A stretch of 64,000 nt of DNA from Pilatotrama ljubarskyi. Lineage: Eukaryota > Basidiomycota > Agaricomycetes > Polyporales > Polyporaceae. The translations under genes were made by a program, and so were the position numbers. The DNA is taken from positions 1-64,000 of the forward strand of contig MU277735.1 of the NCBI GenBank assembly GCA_022385805.1, written 5' to 3'. The stretch's first letter is position 1. Every line of letters begins with the position of its first letter. The notes below the pieces were generated by a model. The model had not been told where the DNA came from and did not search any database. It saw only the letters and a list, made by a program, of their open reading frames with translations. Positions 1 through 9,357 of the stretch are shown in pieces.

Positions 1-896
1 CTCCGAGTCCGGAACTCCGGAGTTCCCGAGCCCGCACAGTCCTAACAAGGACGGGGAATTCGATCGGAGGGAAGTACTCCGGCTTGAAGCACCCCCGCTC
101 GGAGTCGTTCCACGCGAAGGCATCGTTGTGCTTCGCAACGAAGTCGTGCAGGAGTTTTCGCTCTTCTGGCCATAGGAAGTCTCCGCTGTGCGCGCGGTCC
201 ATCGCTATCTTCCGGTCCTCGGTATAACAGCCAGTGGGCGCGAACTCCGGCGGGTTTGGGTTCAACTCCGGCATGGTCGCGAGCGGGTCGCCGGTGATGT
301 TGCGTTCGATGCGAAACTTCTCAGGGCATGTGCCCAACGCTGCGCGCACCTTCTTCGCGACCAGCTTGTACTTCTTCTTCGCGGAGAGTAGTATGGCAGA
401 TGGTTCGCAGTCGCCCGTCGGCGCAACGAAATAGGATCCGTCTGCTGTCGCGTACGTGAACACAAACTGGGTTCGCGAACTGTCCACGAGGGTATGGGTA
501 TCTGCGAAGGCAGGTTGAGCTGGCTTCGCGTCGTTCGCATGCAGGCAATCTTGTCGAACGGCATCGCGAGCAGGTGTCTCCGCGGGTATGGGCTCGCCGC
601 GAGCAAGCGGAGACGACTGGTAGGAAAGTGAGAGAGACTCGGGTCTAAGATGGGTGGGAACACGTTCGCGTTGTGGGGTTTTGCTCGCGACAGTGGAGGG
701 CCTGCCTGTACGCGCATTTTGTGATGTTTTGTCCTCGGTGGGCGCGTTCGCGGCTAAAGGTAGTTCTTCGCAGGCTGATAGATAGAGAGCTGGGATCGAG
801 AGAGATGATTCTAGAATCTGGGTATATGCACGGATCGTTGGCACGCCGTACTCCGTCTCGATGACGAGGCCAAGTCCAACGGTTCCGTCCTCAATC
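1..896 (-). CDS. Gypsy pol, N-terminal linker before RT (partial, frame-shifted from protease)
   Basis: Reading the minus strand from about 896 to 1 gives one stop-free frame of nearly 300 codons. It includes KYKLVAKKVRAALG (around 370-330), FRIERNITGDPLATMP, and DFLWPEERKLLHDFVAKHND followed by AFAWNDSERGCFKPEYFPP. The pattern 'FLWPEERKL...AWNDSERG.F...YFPP' is characteristic of the segment just upstream of reverse transcriptase in basidiomycete Ty3/Gypsy polyproteins (family knowledge). The frame differs from that of the protease, which stops at 891, so a single frameshift lies somewhere about 893-960. The RT core would lie beyond position 1. Confidence 0.75.
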
Positions 897-1862
897 AGCT
901 CGCCAATCGGGGGAGCGAGAGGCGGGGGTCGCTGTGCCTCCGCGAAACCGAGCCTGTCCCCGAGGAATGGTCGGGATGGTTGCGACCTGGCCGGTGTTGG
1001 GGCAGCGAATGGTTATGGTCTGGTCCTCGTTCGCGAAGTTTTTGACCACGCTCTTCGTCAGGACATCAAACGGCCGGCCGAGCAGCATGTCGTAGGCGGC
1101 GTGGCGAATGACGTGAACTTGCAGATACAGGACGATGTCCGCTACGCAAAAGGGCACGTTGCGAACCAGGCCCAAGGAGCTGTCGACTTCGCCGTTTGCA
1201 GAGATCATCCTCAGTTGGACGCTGGGATCGTACCACATCCCGAGGGCATGGCAAACGTTCTCCGACATCGCGATGACCATACAACCGGGGTCGATGATCG
1301 CCTCGACGTACTCCTTGTTGTCCACTAGCCCAACGATCGAGCGAAGCACGTAGGACTCCTTCGCAACCGTTAGCGGAGAGGGCTCTCGGTCCGCAGCCAC
1401 ATCGCGTAGGTAGACCTCGTACGGGTCCGGCAATACATAGGCCCCCGGTTCGAGGGGCTCGCCGCTACAGGACACGCTTGCGAGGAAGTGCTCCGCGCTA
1501 GCCCCGTTGTCCTCGTTGGTCACCTCCTCGATGGACGCAAAGCTGACACTCCGCACATTCGGGACCCTTTGCGGGGTAACTGCTTCGCGATACTTTGCGC
1601 GAACCTCTGGGGCGATGGACAGCAGCTCCTCAGGCGACAGGGTAATCACAGGCGTCTTCATCGACCTCGCGAAGATTTCCTCAGCGAACTTGACGTCGTG
1701 GACAGGGGCCTGGGTGCGGTACGCTGCTTCTCGCTCTCCATCCTCGGGCTTCGTGGGAGGGGCGCCGAAGTTACGGGCTCGCGGCGGGGCGTACGTGGCG
1801 TCCTTCGCCTTCGCGAAAGGGTGCTCGGCTGCCTGCTCAGACAGTGGGGCCCGCACAGGCAT
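891..1862 (-). CDS. Gypsy retropepsin-like protease region (frame-shifted, partial polyprotein)
   Basis: A 323-residue frame starting MPVRAPLSEQ. The N-terminal half has the linker pattern PFAKAKDATYAPP and LSPEELLSIAPEVRAKYREA, which in related elements joins gag to protease. The protease core shows IIDPGCMVIAMS (active-site motif at residues 191-193) and, about 60 residues on, AAYDMLLGRPF, the usual flap and C-terminal (LLGRPF) signature of retroviral-type aspartic proteases. The active-site triplet is DPG rather than DTG/DSG, a variant I recall from other basidiomycete Gypsy elements. The frame ends at TGA (891) where pol should continue, so it is broken. The ATG at 1862 is probably not a natural start, because the polyprotein would have been continuous with gag. 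Confidence 0.8.
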   Translation of the reverse strand: MPVRAPLSEQAAEHPFAKAKDATYAPPRARNFGAPPTKPEDGEREAAYRTQAPVHDVKFAEEIFARSMKTPVITLSPEELLSIAPEVRAKYREAVTPQRVPNVRSVSFASIEEVTNEDNGASAEHFLASVSCSGEPLEPGAYVLPDPYEVYLRDVAADREPSPLTVAKESYVLRSIVGLVDNKEYVEAIIDPGCMVIAMSENVCHALGMWYDPSVQLRMISANGEVDSSLGLVRNVPFCVADIVLYLQVHVIRHAAYDMLLGRPFDVLTKSVVKNFANEDQTITIRCPNTGQVATIPTIPRGQARFRGGTATPASRSPDWRAD

Positions 1863-1897
1863 CGGCGGTCAGGGCGGGCCTTCCTTTGTCGGCGCGT

Positions 1898-2757
1898 TGA
1901 TGCGACCCCACTCCGCGCACGAGGCCGCGGAGCACCGAAGCCGCTCCCTTCACGCATCTCCGCTCATCTTCGCTGTTCTTCGCAGTTTTTCGCAGCTTCG
2001 CAGGCCCTCGCAGCTTCGCCCGCCTTCGCAGCTTCGCAGCCTCCGCAACAGATCGCAAAGTCCCGCGAGAAACCCAGCGTGCAGCCATTGCGCAGAACCC
2101 GGCGGATGACCAGGCGTTTGGGGAGCGAAGTCCTTCGCACCAGCCTGCCCTGAAGATGCCCCCGGCGCTAGGTCCGTGCGTTCGCAGCCGGCTCGACAGC
2201 GCGAAGGTCCGGTCCGGGGTCACATGCGTAGCACGCCATTTTGGCACCGATGTAAAATACTCGCGCTTCGCAGCGCAGCAACCCAGATTCCGTCCCCCCT
2301 CTCGAGAGCAGAGATCTCACTGAGCCCTAACTGCGTCCGCGTTCGCGTCCCCCTTGCGTTTACTACTTTGCCGCGTCGAGTTTCTTATTGAGCATTTTGC
2401 CTTCCTCTTCACTGTTCGCGTCTTACACTGAGTTGCTATTGAGCACTGTGTAGCTGCGAAGAATCACCGAGTCCCTCCGCGTCCGCGTTGAACCCGACAA
2501 GACTGCGAAGAGCGTGCTGAGTACCCGCGAAGACCCGCGAACGGTTGCGAACATCCGCGAAGAGCTTGCGAACACCTGCGCAGAACTTTGTTCGCTCCGA
2601 TCCACTGCCGCATCGTGACGTTCGCCTCAAGGGCACCCCGGCCGAACCGCTACATCTCCTGACCCCGCCATCTACCTCAGCTCAGCTCGTCAGAGGCCTC
2701 GACCTACAAAGGCTCTCGGCCTCAACCTCACGGCTTTAGGGTAGATTTGGCACATCA
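1898..2757 (-). repeat. LTR copy A (860 bp), minus orientation
   Basis: The plus strand from 1898 (TGATGCGACC) to 2757 (GGCACATCA) is the inverted counterpart of 4762-5708. In LTR orientation it begins TGATGTGCC and ends TCGCATCA, giving the 5'-TG...CA-3' ends and the TGATG/CATCA short inverted termini expected of an LTR. It lies exactly between the end of gag and the protease frame and supplies the last codons and stop of the gag reading frame. The 5-bp flanks (CGCGT on the left, GTGTT on the right) do not match, so no target-site duplication is visible. Confidence 0.85.
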
Positions 2758-4274
2758 GTGTTCTTCTTCGCCGTCTCCACCGTCGCGTCCTGTCCTGATC
2801 GCTTGACTTGTTCGGATCGCCCTCCAACCGGTGCAATTTGCGAAGGCTCGTCAACGCGTTCGCGTGACGCTGGGGGTGCCTGTGCTGCTGCTCGTGGCTG
2901 CGCACGGAAGGGATTGTTGCTCGAGGACGCGGGTAGGTGTGGTGGCGCGTCGCGACGTTCTTGCGAAGTCCCTCGCGACTGCGAAGGATTCAGTCTCCTC
3001 CTCGGTACCTCCACTCCGTCGAAGCGAGTCCTTCCTTGCCGCAAGTTAAACAGCTCCCTTTCCAACTGGTCTATACGCTCGTCCGTACTTAGCTGGAAGG
3101 CGGAGACAGCTGCCGGGTCCGTCGCTACCGCGAAGAAAAGCTGTGCCGCTGGGTTCGCTGCGCCGCCCTGGCCCTGCGCGTTCGCTCCTTGCTGCTGCTG
3201 TTGCGGGGGTTGCTGGCCCTGCGGACGAAGCACGCCAGGGTTGCGACGATGCCATTCATAGACGCGATTATGCATGGTGACCCCTTCGTATCCGGGTAGG
3301 TGACGGGGGACGAAGTTTCCGTTGGGTAGGACGACTCGATCCTCCTGGTTGCGAAAGACGCGTCCCGCCCGCATGTCTTCTTCGATAAAGGGGCAGGTGC
3401 GAAGCTGGCAGTTGGGTCCGCCACAGTAATGACAGAAGTACCCGTTCTGGAGACGCGCGTCTTGTGGGGGATACGCTCCGCCGCCGTAGCGGTTAACTGA
3501 AGGCGCGCCGGCATGGTAGCGGTTACCAGCGAACGGGTTCGTGTTCCCGCTTGCGTTCGCGTTCGCAGAGCCTTCGCCGACCGACTGGGCCAGGAAATGT
3601 AATAGGGGTGCGATCTCTTCCACTTTTACGATGCCCTCGCGCCCTTCGCTCCCTGGCGCGCCTCGGCCTGCTTCCGCCGCCGTGGGTTGGGTCCCGTGCA
3701 GGACGAACTTTGCGGCGTCGTAAATCTCCTCGAGCTTATAGGGATCGTCTGGGTAGTGGTCGGGTAGCTTCAGCTGCAAGCGCTGCGAAACCTGATCGCG
3801 GAGAGGTGGTGCGATTCCGCGGACGAATAGCCGCGATTGCTCGGACTCGGAGAGGCGATTGTGCTTCATGAGGTACGACGTCATCGAGAAGAAGTCGCGA
3901 TAGTACGCCGCGAGCTCCGAGATGTTGGCGATGGGTACGGCCGCTCGCTTCGCCACCAAATTCTCGACGTCCGCGACCGCGAACTTGCGATCCTCTCCCG
4001 CACACGGGTAGAGCGTGATGACGGCCTTCTTGAAGTCTTCGTACGTCTTGTCCTCGTTCGCGTATTCTGGGAGGCTTTCACAGAGGTCCGAGACATCGAT
4101 AGGGAGGTAGCGAACCACCCACGACTTGCGTGCCGGGTCCGTTTCGACGCCACTCCGCTCGAAGAGGGTCTCGATGTCTTGGAAGAACCTGCGGAGCGTT
4201 CGCGGCTGCGAAGGATCGAAGGTCAGAGCCGTCGTGTGTCCACGAGCTGGCATAGGGGGACGGTTCTCGGCCAT
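2736..4274 (-). CDS. Gypsy Gag-like protein with variant zinc knuckle
   Basis: A 512-residue frame. Residues 20-200 are the predicted capsid/retrotransposon-gag domain, including RRFFQDIETLFERSGV near the start and YYRDFFSMTSYLMKHNRLSE further on. Residues 281-294 form a knuckle of spacing CX2CX4CX4C, followed by CPFIEEDMRAGRVFRNQEDR and a HLPGYEG...EWHRRNPGVL block typical of Gag in these fungal elements. The third zinc ligand is Cys instead of the usual His. The tail is Gln-, Ala- and Pro-rich. The last seven residues and the stop come from LTR A, so the natural C-terminus (continuing into protease) has been cut off. Gag would coat element RNA in cytoplasmic particles. Confidence 0.85.
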   Translation of the reverse strand: MAENRPPMPARGHTTALTFDPSQPRTLRRFFQDIETLFERSGVETDPARKSWVVRYLPIDVSDLCESLPEYANEDKTYEDFKKAVITLYPCAGEDRKFAVADVENLVAKRAAVPIANISELAAYYRDFFSMTSYLMKHNRLSESEQSRLFVRGIAPPLRDQVSQRLQLKLPDHYPDDPYKLEEIYDAAKFVLHGTQPTAAEAGRGAPGSEGREGIVKVEEIAPLLHFLAQSVGEGSANANASGNTNPFAGNRYHAGAPSVNRYGGGAYPPQDARLQNGYFCHYCGGPNCQLRTCPFIEEDMRAGRVFRNQEDRVVLPNGNFVPRHLPGYEGVTMHNRVYEWHRRNPGVLRPQGQQPPQQQQQGANAQGQGGAANPAAQLFFAVATDPAAVSAFQLSTDERIDQLERELFNLRQGRTRFDGVEVPRRRLNPSQSRGTSQERRDAPPHLPASSSNNPFRAQPRAAAQAPPASRERVDEPSQIAPVGGRSEQVKRSGQDATVETAKKNTDVPNLP

Positions 4275-4421
4275 TGTAGCTTGAGGAGGCGCGGACGCGG
4301 CGAGGGGTGATTCGATGGAGAGTTCTGTGAGGGGGGATAGTTCGTGCGGGATGGGCGTCGGGCTCGTTCGCGGTGTGGTATAGATATGGAATGACTCCTC
4401 GGCGACGTTCGTGGGGTCTTC

Positions 4422-4733
4422 TCAGAGCGACGTGCGTTGTGAAGCTACTTCTTCGACTGCGCTTCGGAACCAGACAATAGCTTCGGGGTCGTCTTGCAAG
4501 GCTTCACAACCACGGTCTACTAGGCCGAGGACAGGCTCGATGAACGCCGCAAGTGTGTTGTGGTCGACGCGGTTTTGGATCCGTTTAAGGACGTGGGTGA
4601 AGTGGGCAACTGCAATTTCGATGGCAAGATTGGCCTGCGACAACGATGCTCGGTGCCTTCGCGGAATGGCGAAAGGGGACGGCGAAGTTGCCGTCGAAGG
4701 AGGAAGCCGGCGGAGTGAGTTCGAAGTACTCAC
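4422..4733 (-). CDS. Small reading frame upstream of gag in the retroelement
   Basis: A 103-codon frame, same strand as gag, ending 147 bases before the gag ATG. It reads as a compact helical protein (SLSQANLAIEIAVAHFTHVL, then VLGLVDRGCEALQDDPEAIV) without low-complexity bias. The position fits an extra 5' frame or gag leader seen in some basidiomycete Gypsy elements, but I do not recognise the sequence. It could also be a chance frame in the 5' untranslated region. Confidence 0.4.
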   Translation of the reverse strand: MSTSNSLRRLPPSTATSPSPFAIPRRHRASLSQANLAIEIAVAHFTHVLKRIQNRVDHNTLAAFIEPVLGLVDRGCEALQDDPEAIVWFRSAVEEVASQRTSL

Positions 4734-4761
4734 TCGTTCCCCCTGCGGTGGTCACCAGAAA

Positions 4762-5708
4762 TGATGTGCCAAATCTACCCTAAAGCCGTGAGGTAGAGGC
4801 CGAGAGCCTTTGTAGGTCGAGGCCTCTGACGAGCTGAGCTGAGGTAGATGGCGGGATCAGGAGATGTAGCGGTTCGGCCGGGGTGCCCTTGAGGCGAACG
4901 TCGCGATGCGGCAGTGGATCGGAGCGGACAGAGTTCTTCGCGGGTGTTCGCAAGCTCTTCGCGGATGTGCGCAACCGTTCGCGGGTCTTCGCGGATACTC
5001 GTTACGCTCTTTGCAGTCTCGTCGGGCTCAACGCGGACGCGGAGGGACTCAGTGATTCTTCGCAGCTACGCAGTACTCAACAGCAACTCAGTGTAAGACG
5101 CGAACAGTGAAGAGGAAGACGCAATGCTCAATAAGAAAACTCGACGCGGCGAAGTAGTAAATGCAAGGGGAACGCGAACGCGGACACAGTTAGGGCTCAG
5201 TGAGATCTCTGCTCTCGAGAGGGGGAACGGAATCTGGATTGCTGCGCTGCGAAGCGCGAGTATTTTACATCGGTGCCAAAATGGCGTGCTACGCATGTGA
5301 CACCGGACCGGACCTTCGCGCTGTCGAGCCGACTGCGAACGCACGGACCTAGCGCTGGGGGCATCTTCAGGGCAGGCTGGTGCGAAGGACTTCGCTCCCC
5401 AAACGCCTGGTCATCCACCGGGTTCTGCACAATGGCTGCACGCCGAGTCCCTCGCGGGACTTTGCGTTCCGTTGCGGAGGCTGCAAAGCTGCAAAGGCCT
5501 GCAGGTCTGTGCGAAGAACTGCGAAGATGCGCGAAGATGTGAAGCTGTGAAGGCCTGCGGGCCTGTGCGAAGAACTGCGAAGATGCGCGAAGATGCGAAG
5601 CTGCGAAGAACTGCGAAGATGCGCGAAGAACTGCGAAGATGCGTGAAGATGTGCGAAGGGAGCGCCTTCGGTGCTCCGCGGCCTCGTGTGCGGAGTGGGG
5701 TCGCATCA
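4762..5708 (+). repeat. LTR copy B (947 bp), plus orientation
   Basis: It starts TGATGTGCCAAATCTACC and ends GGTCGCATCA, with the same TGATG/CATCA termini as LTR A. The first 600 bp and the last 60 bp match LTR A in inverse orientation with scattered substitutions. The difference in length comes mainly from 5470-5660, a run of short GCGAAG-containing units. The flanks (AGAAA and GCGAG) show no target-site duplication. No tRNA-complementary primer site beginning TGG follows the 3' end, and no polypurine tract precedes the 5' end, so this behaves as a solo or rearranged LTR. Confidence 0.85.
5470..5660 (+). repeat. Degenerate tandem repeat of GCGAAGATG/GCGAAGCTG units in LTR B
   Basis: Repeated short words (GCGAAGATGC, GAAGCTGC, GAAGAACTGC, GTGCGAAGAACTGC) follow one another with 9-15 base spacing for about 190 bases. 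The matching part of LTR A (around 1960-2060) has fewer units, so unit number changed after the copies diverged. Confidence 0.8.
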
Positions 5709-8067
5709 GCGAGCAGCTCACAAGTACAGTCAAGCCACTGCTGTGCCAAGCGACCACGGGGAACTTCACGCTTTGCAACGCCACTTCACGCAGACCCGCG
5801 AGCGGCAGGAGGGTCAGTGCGCAGATGGTGAGGGAGTGCAACCTCTCGCATTGCAGCGACACTATCGTACATATATCCGGGGCCGCATTGCGCTATACAA
5901 CACTATCAAGTAGAGCCTGAGGACATGTCTGGATGAGCCTTCGCCGCCATGCACGTGATCAAACTATCACGCACTGTGAGAGACCGCTTCTTCATCATTC
6001 ACCAACCGACACGCCGCACATCCTGCGGCGTGTGGTAAGGAAGCATGCTGTTAAACCGCATCCCGAGTGAGCGGAGATAGCAAAGAAGATATCCTTTCCT
6101 CCAACAGGATACTCGCCATCAAGCCATTGGGAAGCCTCATCGTACCATCTGTCCTCTTTGCGGTCATAGGACAGACTTCTGAAGGACTCAGAGTACTGCA
6201 GTGACCGTCAGCGCCTTCAAGACTACGGGGTGGATCACACATACCTTGTCATATACCTCCCAGCGTACGGAGCGCCAGCCGGCATCACCGCCTGCATCAT
6301 GCATGTGCTTCAATCACGTCTACTAGCCCGAAAGCGTCCTGCGCACCCGCGATTGCGGGGACTCGGACGTTAGTTGTAGGTTGTTGCAAATTGTGACACG
6401 GTTAGGCTTACACATAGTGGTGCGAGAGACCAATTTACTGCATGACCAGGCATGGACGAGGGATGCCGATGTGAGTACTAGTGACTCGGAGGCAGGCGAG
6501 ACTTGAACGACTCGCGGGACGGGCGCCTTCATGGGCGCCTTCCAATACATAGCTTGAGCGCTCGCCCGACTCTTCTCTCCACACCAAGTCTCAACCAAGT
6601 ACTTTCTATACGAGCATTCTACCCCCCAGCGGAGTAGCGGCCAGGACGAGTGCCGAGATAGTTATCGAAAAGCATGATAACTGGATAATGCCATCCCTCG
6701 GGGTACTACACGCTCTCTCTTCCGTATATGCCAGACGTGGACCTACGCATGGACGTGAAGGCGATGAGAAAGGAGCGCAATGCCCGGGCCATGGCGAGCG
6801 AAGTACTATCGGCGCCTGATGGATATCAAGTCGAGGCGTGTATGTGTATGCGCGCGGGCTTGCTGTGTTAGACCCAGCCGGGGCCTTTTCCAAGAGAGCC
6901 TGCGGTTTTGACCTTTAGGGCGCCAGAGCACCCTCTGGGACGGAGGCACTTCAGCGCAGAGGAGATTTTCCGTTGTTTGAAGGACCGCTCAAGGTCACAC
7001 CGAGATATCGGCGCGCCGATATGCAGTCCTCGTGTTCCTCCTATCGCGCCTAACCTCCCTCTGCAAGCGACACATTCCTCCCAATATCCCCCGGTCTGAA
7101 CGAACCTATTCTGGCAGCAAGGCCGGGCGATGAAACTTTGCTCCTCGACCACCGCTGAATAGAGGCTGACGCCGTGGGTGCTCTCCCAGAGAACCTTGCG
7201 GTAACCGCTGCTGCATCTTACCGAACCCTCATCAAACGACCCTTCAACTGCCTCGACGCATTCTCTCGATCTCTTCCAGACTGCGGACCCTGCCGTCTAG
7301 ACGTCTTCTTCCCCGCGCGACGATCGTCTCCCCGCTCAAGATGGCAGGACGTCTGCATGATCTCTAGTCATGCGGAGCTTCTCAACGTCCTGGAACTTCG
7401 TCCTGGCCGGCCTTGAGGCGTTGCTTCGACGTATCCCTCTTTCTGCGTGATGGACCCGGGGGCAGCGGTCAATACTAGCCCGGGTGCTGAGGAAGGTTGG
7501 AAGGCGCAGTTCTCGCTCTCGCCTTTGTAGCGGATAGTCGCTTGAGCAGCAGGATAGACGTCGCCGTCAGGGTTACGGCGTCCTCCGTCCAAACGCGCCG
7601 GAGAAAACGCGGAGGCTCTATGTAATCCTTCTCTCTAGCCTCCTCCGTCCTAGTCGGCGAGACGGCGAGACTTAGCGGTGCAATGTATTCCTGAATGCAT
7701 TCCCATGCCCCCTCCCATACATCCTGTTGGCACGACAGAGACGTCTTCATCCAGTTGTGAACCATTCACTGGCCTTTGGATTGATGGGTTGAATGAACCA
7801 CAGAAGTTGCCTATTTGGGCACAGTGCGCTCGTGCCTCGGCGTAACTGAGGTGCCAGACAAGCTCCGAGGCTCCTCCTTGCTGACCTCCCTCTCACTTAC
7901 CTTCACCCTTGATGAGGATGACACAGGACACGAGTAAGACGCGATTGCTCCATTAGATAGATGTTAGTACAGGTAAGATGTGGCCAGGCAAGCGATACAA
8001 CCGGAAGATCTCGAAGAGATGCGACGCTAACCAGATAGAAACCGTGTGAACACTCTGTCAACGCCCC
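5709..8067. other. No secure gene; possible gene remnant at 7370-7765 (minus)
   Basis: No family could be assigned. On the minus strand, two overlapping frames at 7475-7765 (starting MVHNWMKTSLSCQQDVWEG) and 7368-7592 (DGGRRNPDGDVYPAAQAT) look more protein-like than their surroundings and could be exons of a small or decayed gene. A 10-bp perfect hairpin sits at 6009-6033. A tRNA-like B-box (GTTCAAGTC) at about 6510 on the minus strand does not fold as a tRNA. Confidence 0.5.
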
Positions 8068-9357
8068 TCAGTACCCTCTCGCCGCGCGCGACTGCGAGAC
8101 CATCAGATCCTTCGCCTTGATCAGTCTCGCAGCCCAGTCGCCGAGGATGATGCCCCACAAGAAGTCGAGGTATCCTGCGCCTCCATTCTGCAAGCCAAAG
8201 TCAGCGGCAATTTTCCCTAGAGACGGTATCACCGGTTGCGCTCACCTTCCCAAGAGGGATGAGGATCATCTCGATGCTGCCCTTGTAAGCCTTCTTCAGC
8301 GGCTTGCCTTGCAGGAAGCTGATCACGTTCGCCGCGACGATACTCGCGTGCGTATTCGCCTTCGCGGCCTGCTTTTGCTCCTTCCAGTCGATGATGTCGC
8401 CTGCGGCGAACACGCCTGGGTGCCCGGGGACCTCGAGGAACTGGTTCACGCGCACGGTGCCGTGCTCGGTGACGACGCCCTGGCCAAGGGTCGAGATGAA
8501 GCCCGTATTGGGACGCGAGCCGAATGCTTGGACCTGAAGACATGGGTGAGCAGTATGACCGGGCGACCTAACATCCCACACGTACCACAAGGTCTGCGTC
8601 GGAGATTTGCTTCCCATTGTGTGTGGTGACCCCCACGGTCCCTTCGGGCGGAACGTCAAGCTTGTCTCCGAGAATGAAGTCGATCCCGCGGAGGCGTGCG
8701 CGGCGCTCGATGTCCTTGCGGAACTTGTCAGGGTAGGTGTCGTTGAGGAGCAGGTTCTCGCTATGGACGACGGTGACTTTCTTCTCCTGAACGCGGGGTT
8801 AGTCTCACAGCTGGAAGACGCAGGTATGTAGAACTTACTGGCCACGTATGCTTCACCTCCCCGGCCGTCTCAAGGCCGACCGCGCCACCGCCAATGATCA
8901 CAACATGATTCGCCTTCTCGTACTTGCTCCTCCACGCGTTGACGTGCGAGCGGACGTCCGCGTCCTTCTCAGGAAGATGCAGCGGGCCCGGCCACGTGCT
9001 ACCGGTAGCAAGGACAAGCACGGCGTAGGGTATCCTTCCGCCACCCTCGAGGACGACCTCTCCGCCCTTCCCAGCGGCGGCTTCGGCGATCGAGGCTACC
9101 TTGCCGAGCCTGAACGCGCCGTTGCCGTTGTGGAAGAGCTTGTCGAAGGGAACGAGTGCCTTATCCTCGAGCTGGTCCTCTGGAGTGACGGTCATGCGCG
9201 CGCCCGCGATGAGATGAACGAAGTATGGCCGGTCGTTGACGAGGATGATGTTGTACTTCGACGGGTCGAGCTTTGCGGACAGCTCGCGCGCGACTAGCGT
9301 GCCGGCCCAGCCACCGCCGACGATGACGACGTTCTTCTTGCTCTGTTTTTCCGACAT
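8068..9357 (-). CDS. AIFM2/FSP1-like FAD-dependent NAD(P)H oxidoreductase, copy 1
   Basis: Exons in transcript order are 9357-8839, 8786-8586, 8533-8246 and 8187-8068 (375 aa), with 52-58 nt introns. The first Rossmann motif is at residues 11-19 (VIVGGGWAG) and a second nucleotide-binding motif VVIIGGGAVG near residue 157. HPGVFAAGDIIDW near the C-terminus is the conserved FAD-contacting Asp segment of pyridine-nucleotide disulfide oxidoreductases. Length and layout match the AIFM2/FSP1 (AMID) family, which reduces quinones with NAD(P)H and is linked to mitochondria, lipid droplets and ferroptosis control in animals. I see no N-terminal myristoylation Gly and no clear targeting peptide, so localisation is open. 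An upstream in-frame ATG at 9459 would add 34 unremarkable residues; the start just before SEKQSKKNVVIVGGG was preferred. A paralogue lies 0.9 kb upstream in the same orientation. Confidence 0.9.

Larger units (their letters stand above)
1..5708 (-). mobile_element. Degraded Ty3/Gypsy-like LTR retroelement, left end outside window
   Basis: On the minus strand, in order, lie a small upstream reading frame, gag, an interposed LTR, a retropepsin-like region and the start of pol, which runs off position 1. The protein segments match the gag, protease and pre-RT linker of Gypsy elements common in agaricomycetes. The element is not intact: gag and protease are separated by an 860-bp LTR copy in the minus orientation, the protease/pol frame is shifted near position 900, and the LTR at 4762-5708 points the opposite way to the coding strand. 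No reverse transcriptase, RNase H or integrase lies inside the window, so whether the whole copy is autonomous cannot be judged. Confidence 0.85.

Noticed and set aside
2423..2739. Short frames conserved between the two LTRs
   Set aside because: They are conserved because the LTRs are copies of each other; no sign of coding selection or family resemblance.
6485..6585. tRNA-like sequence on the minus strand with a perfect B box (GTTCAAGTC) and a GGCGCC hairpin
   Set aside because: Acceptor, D and T stems could not all be paired at standard lengths and the anticodon loop lacks U33; at best a degenerate tRNA-derived sequence.
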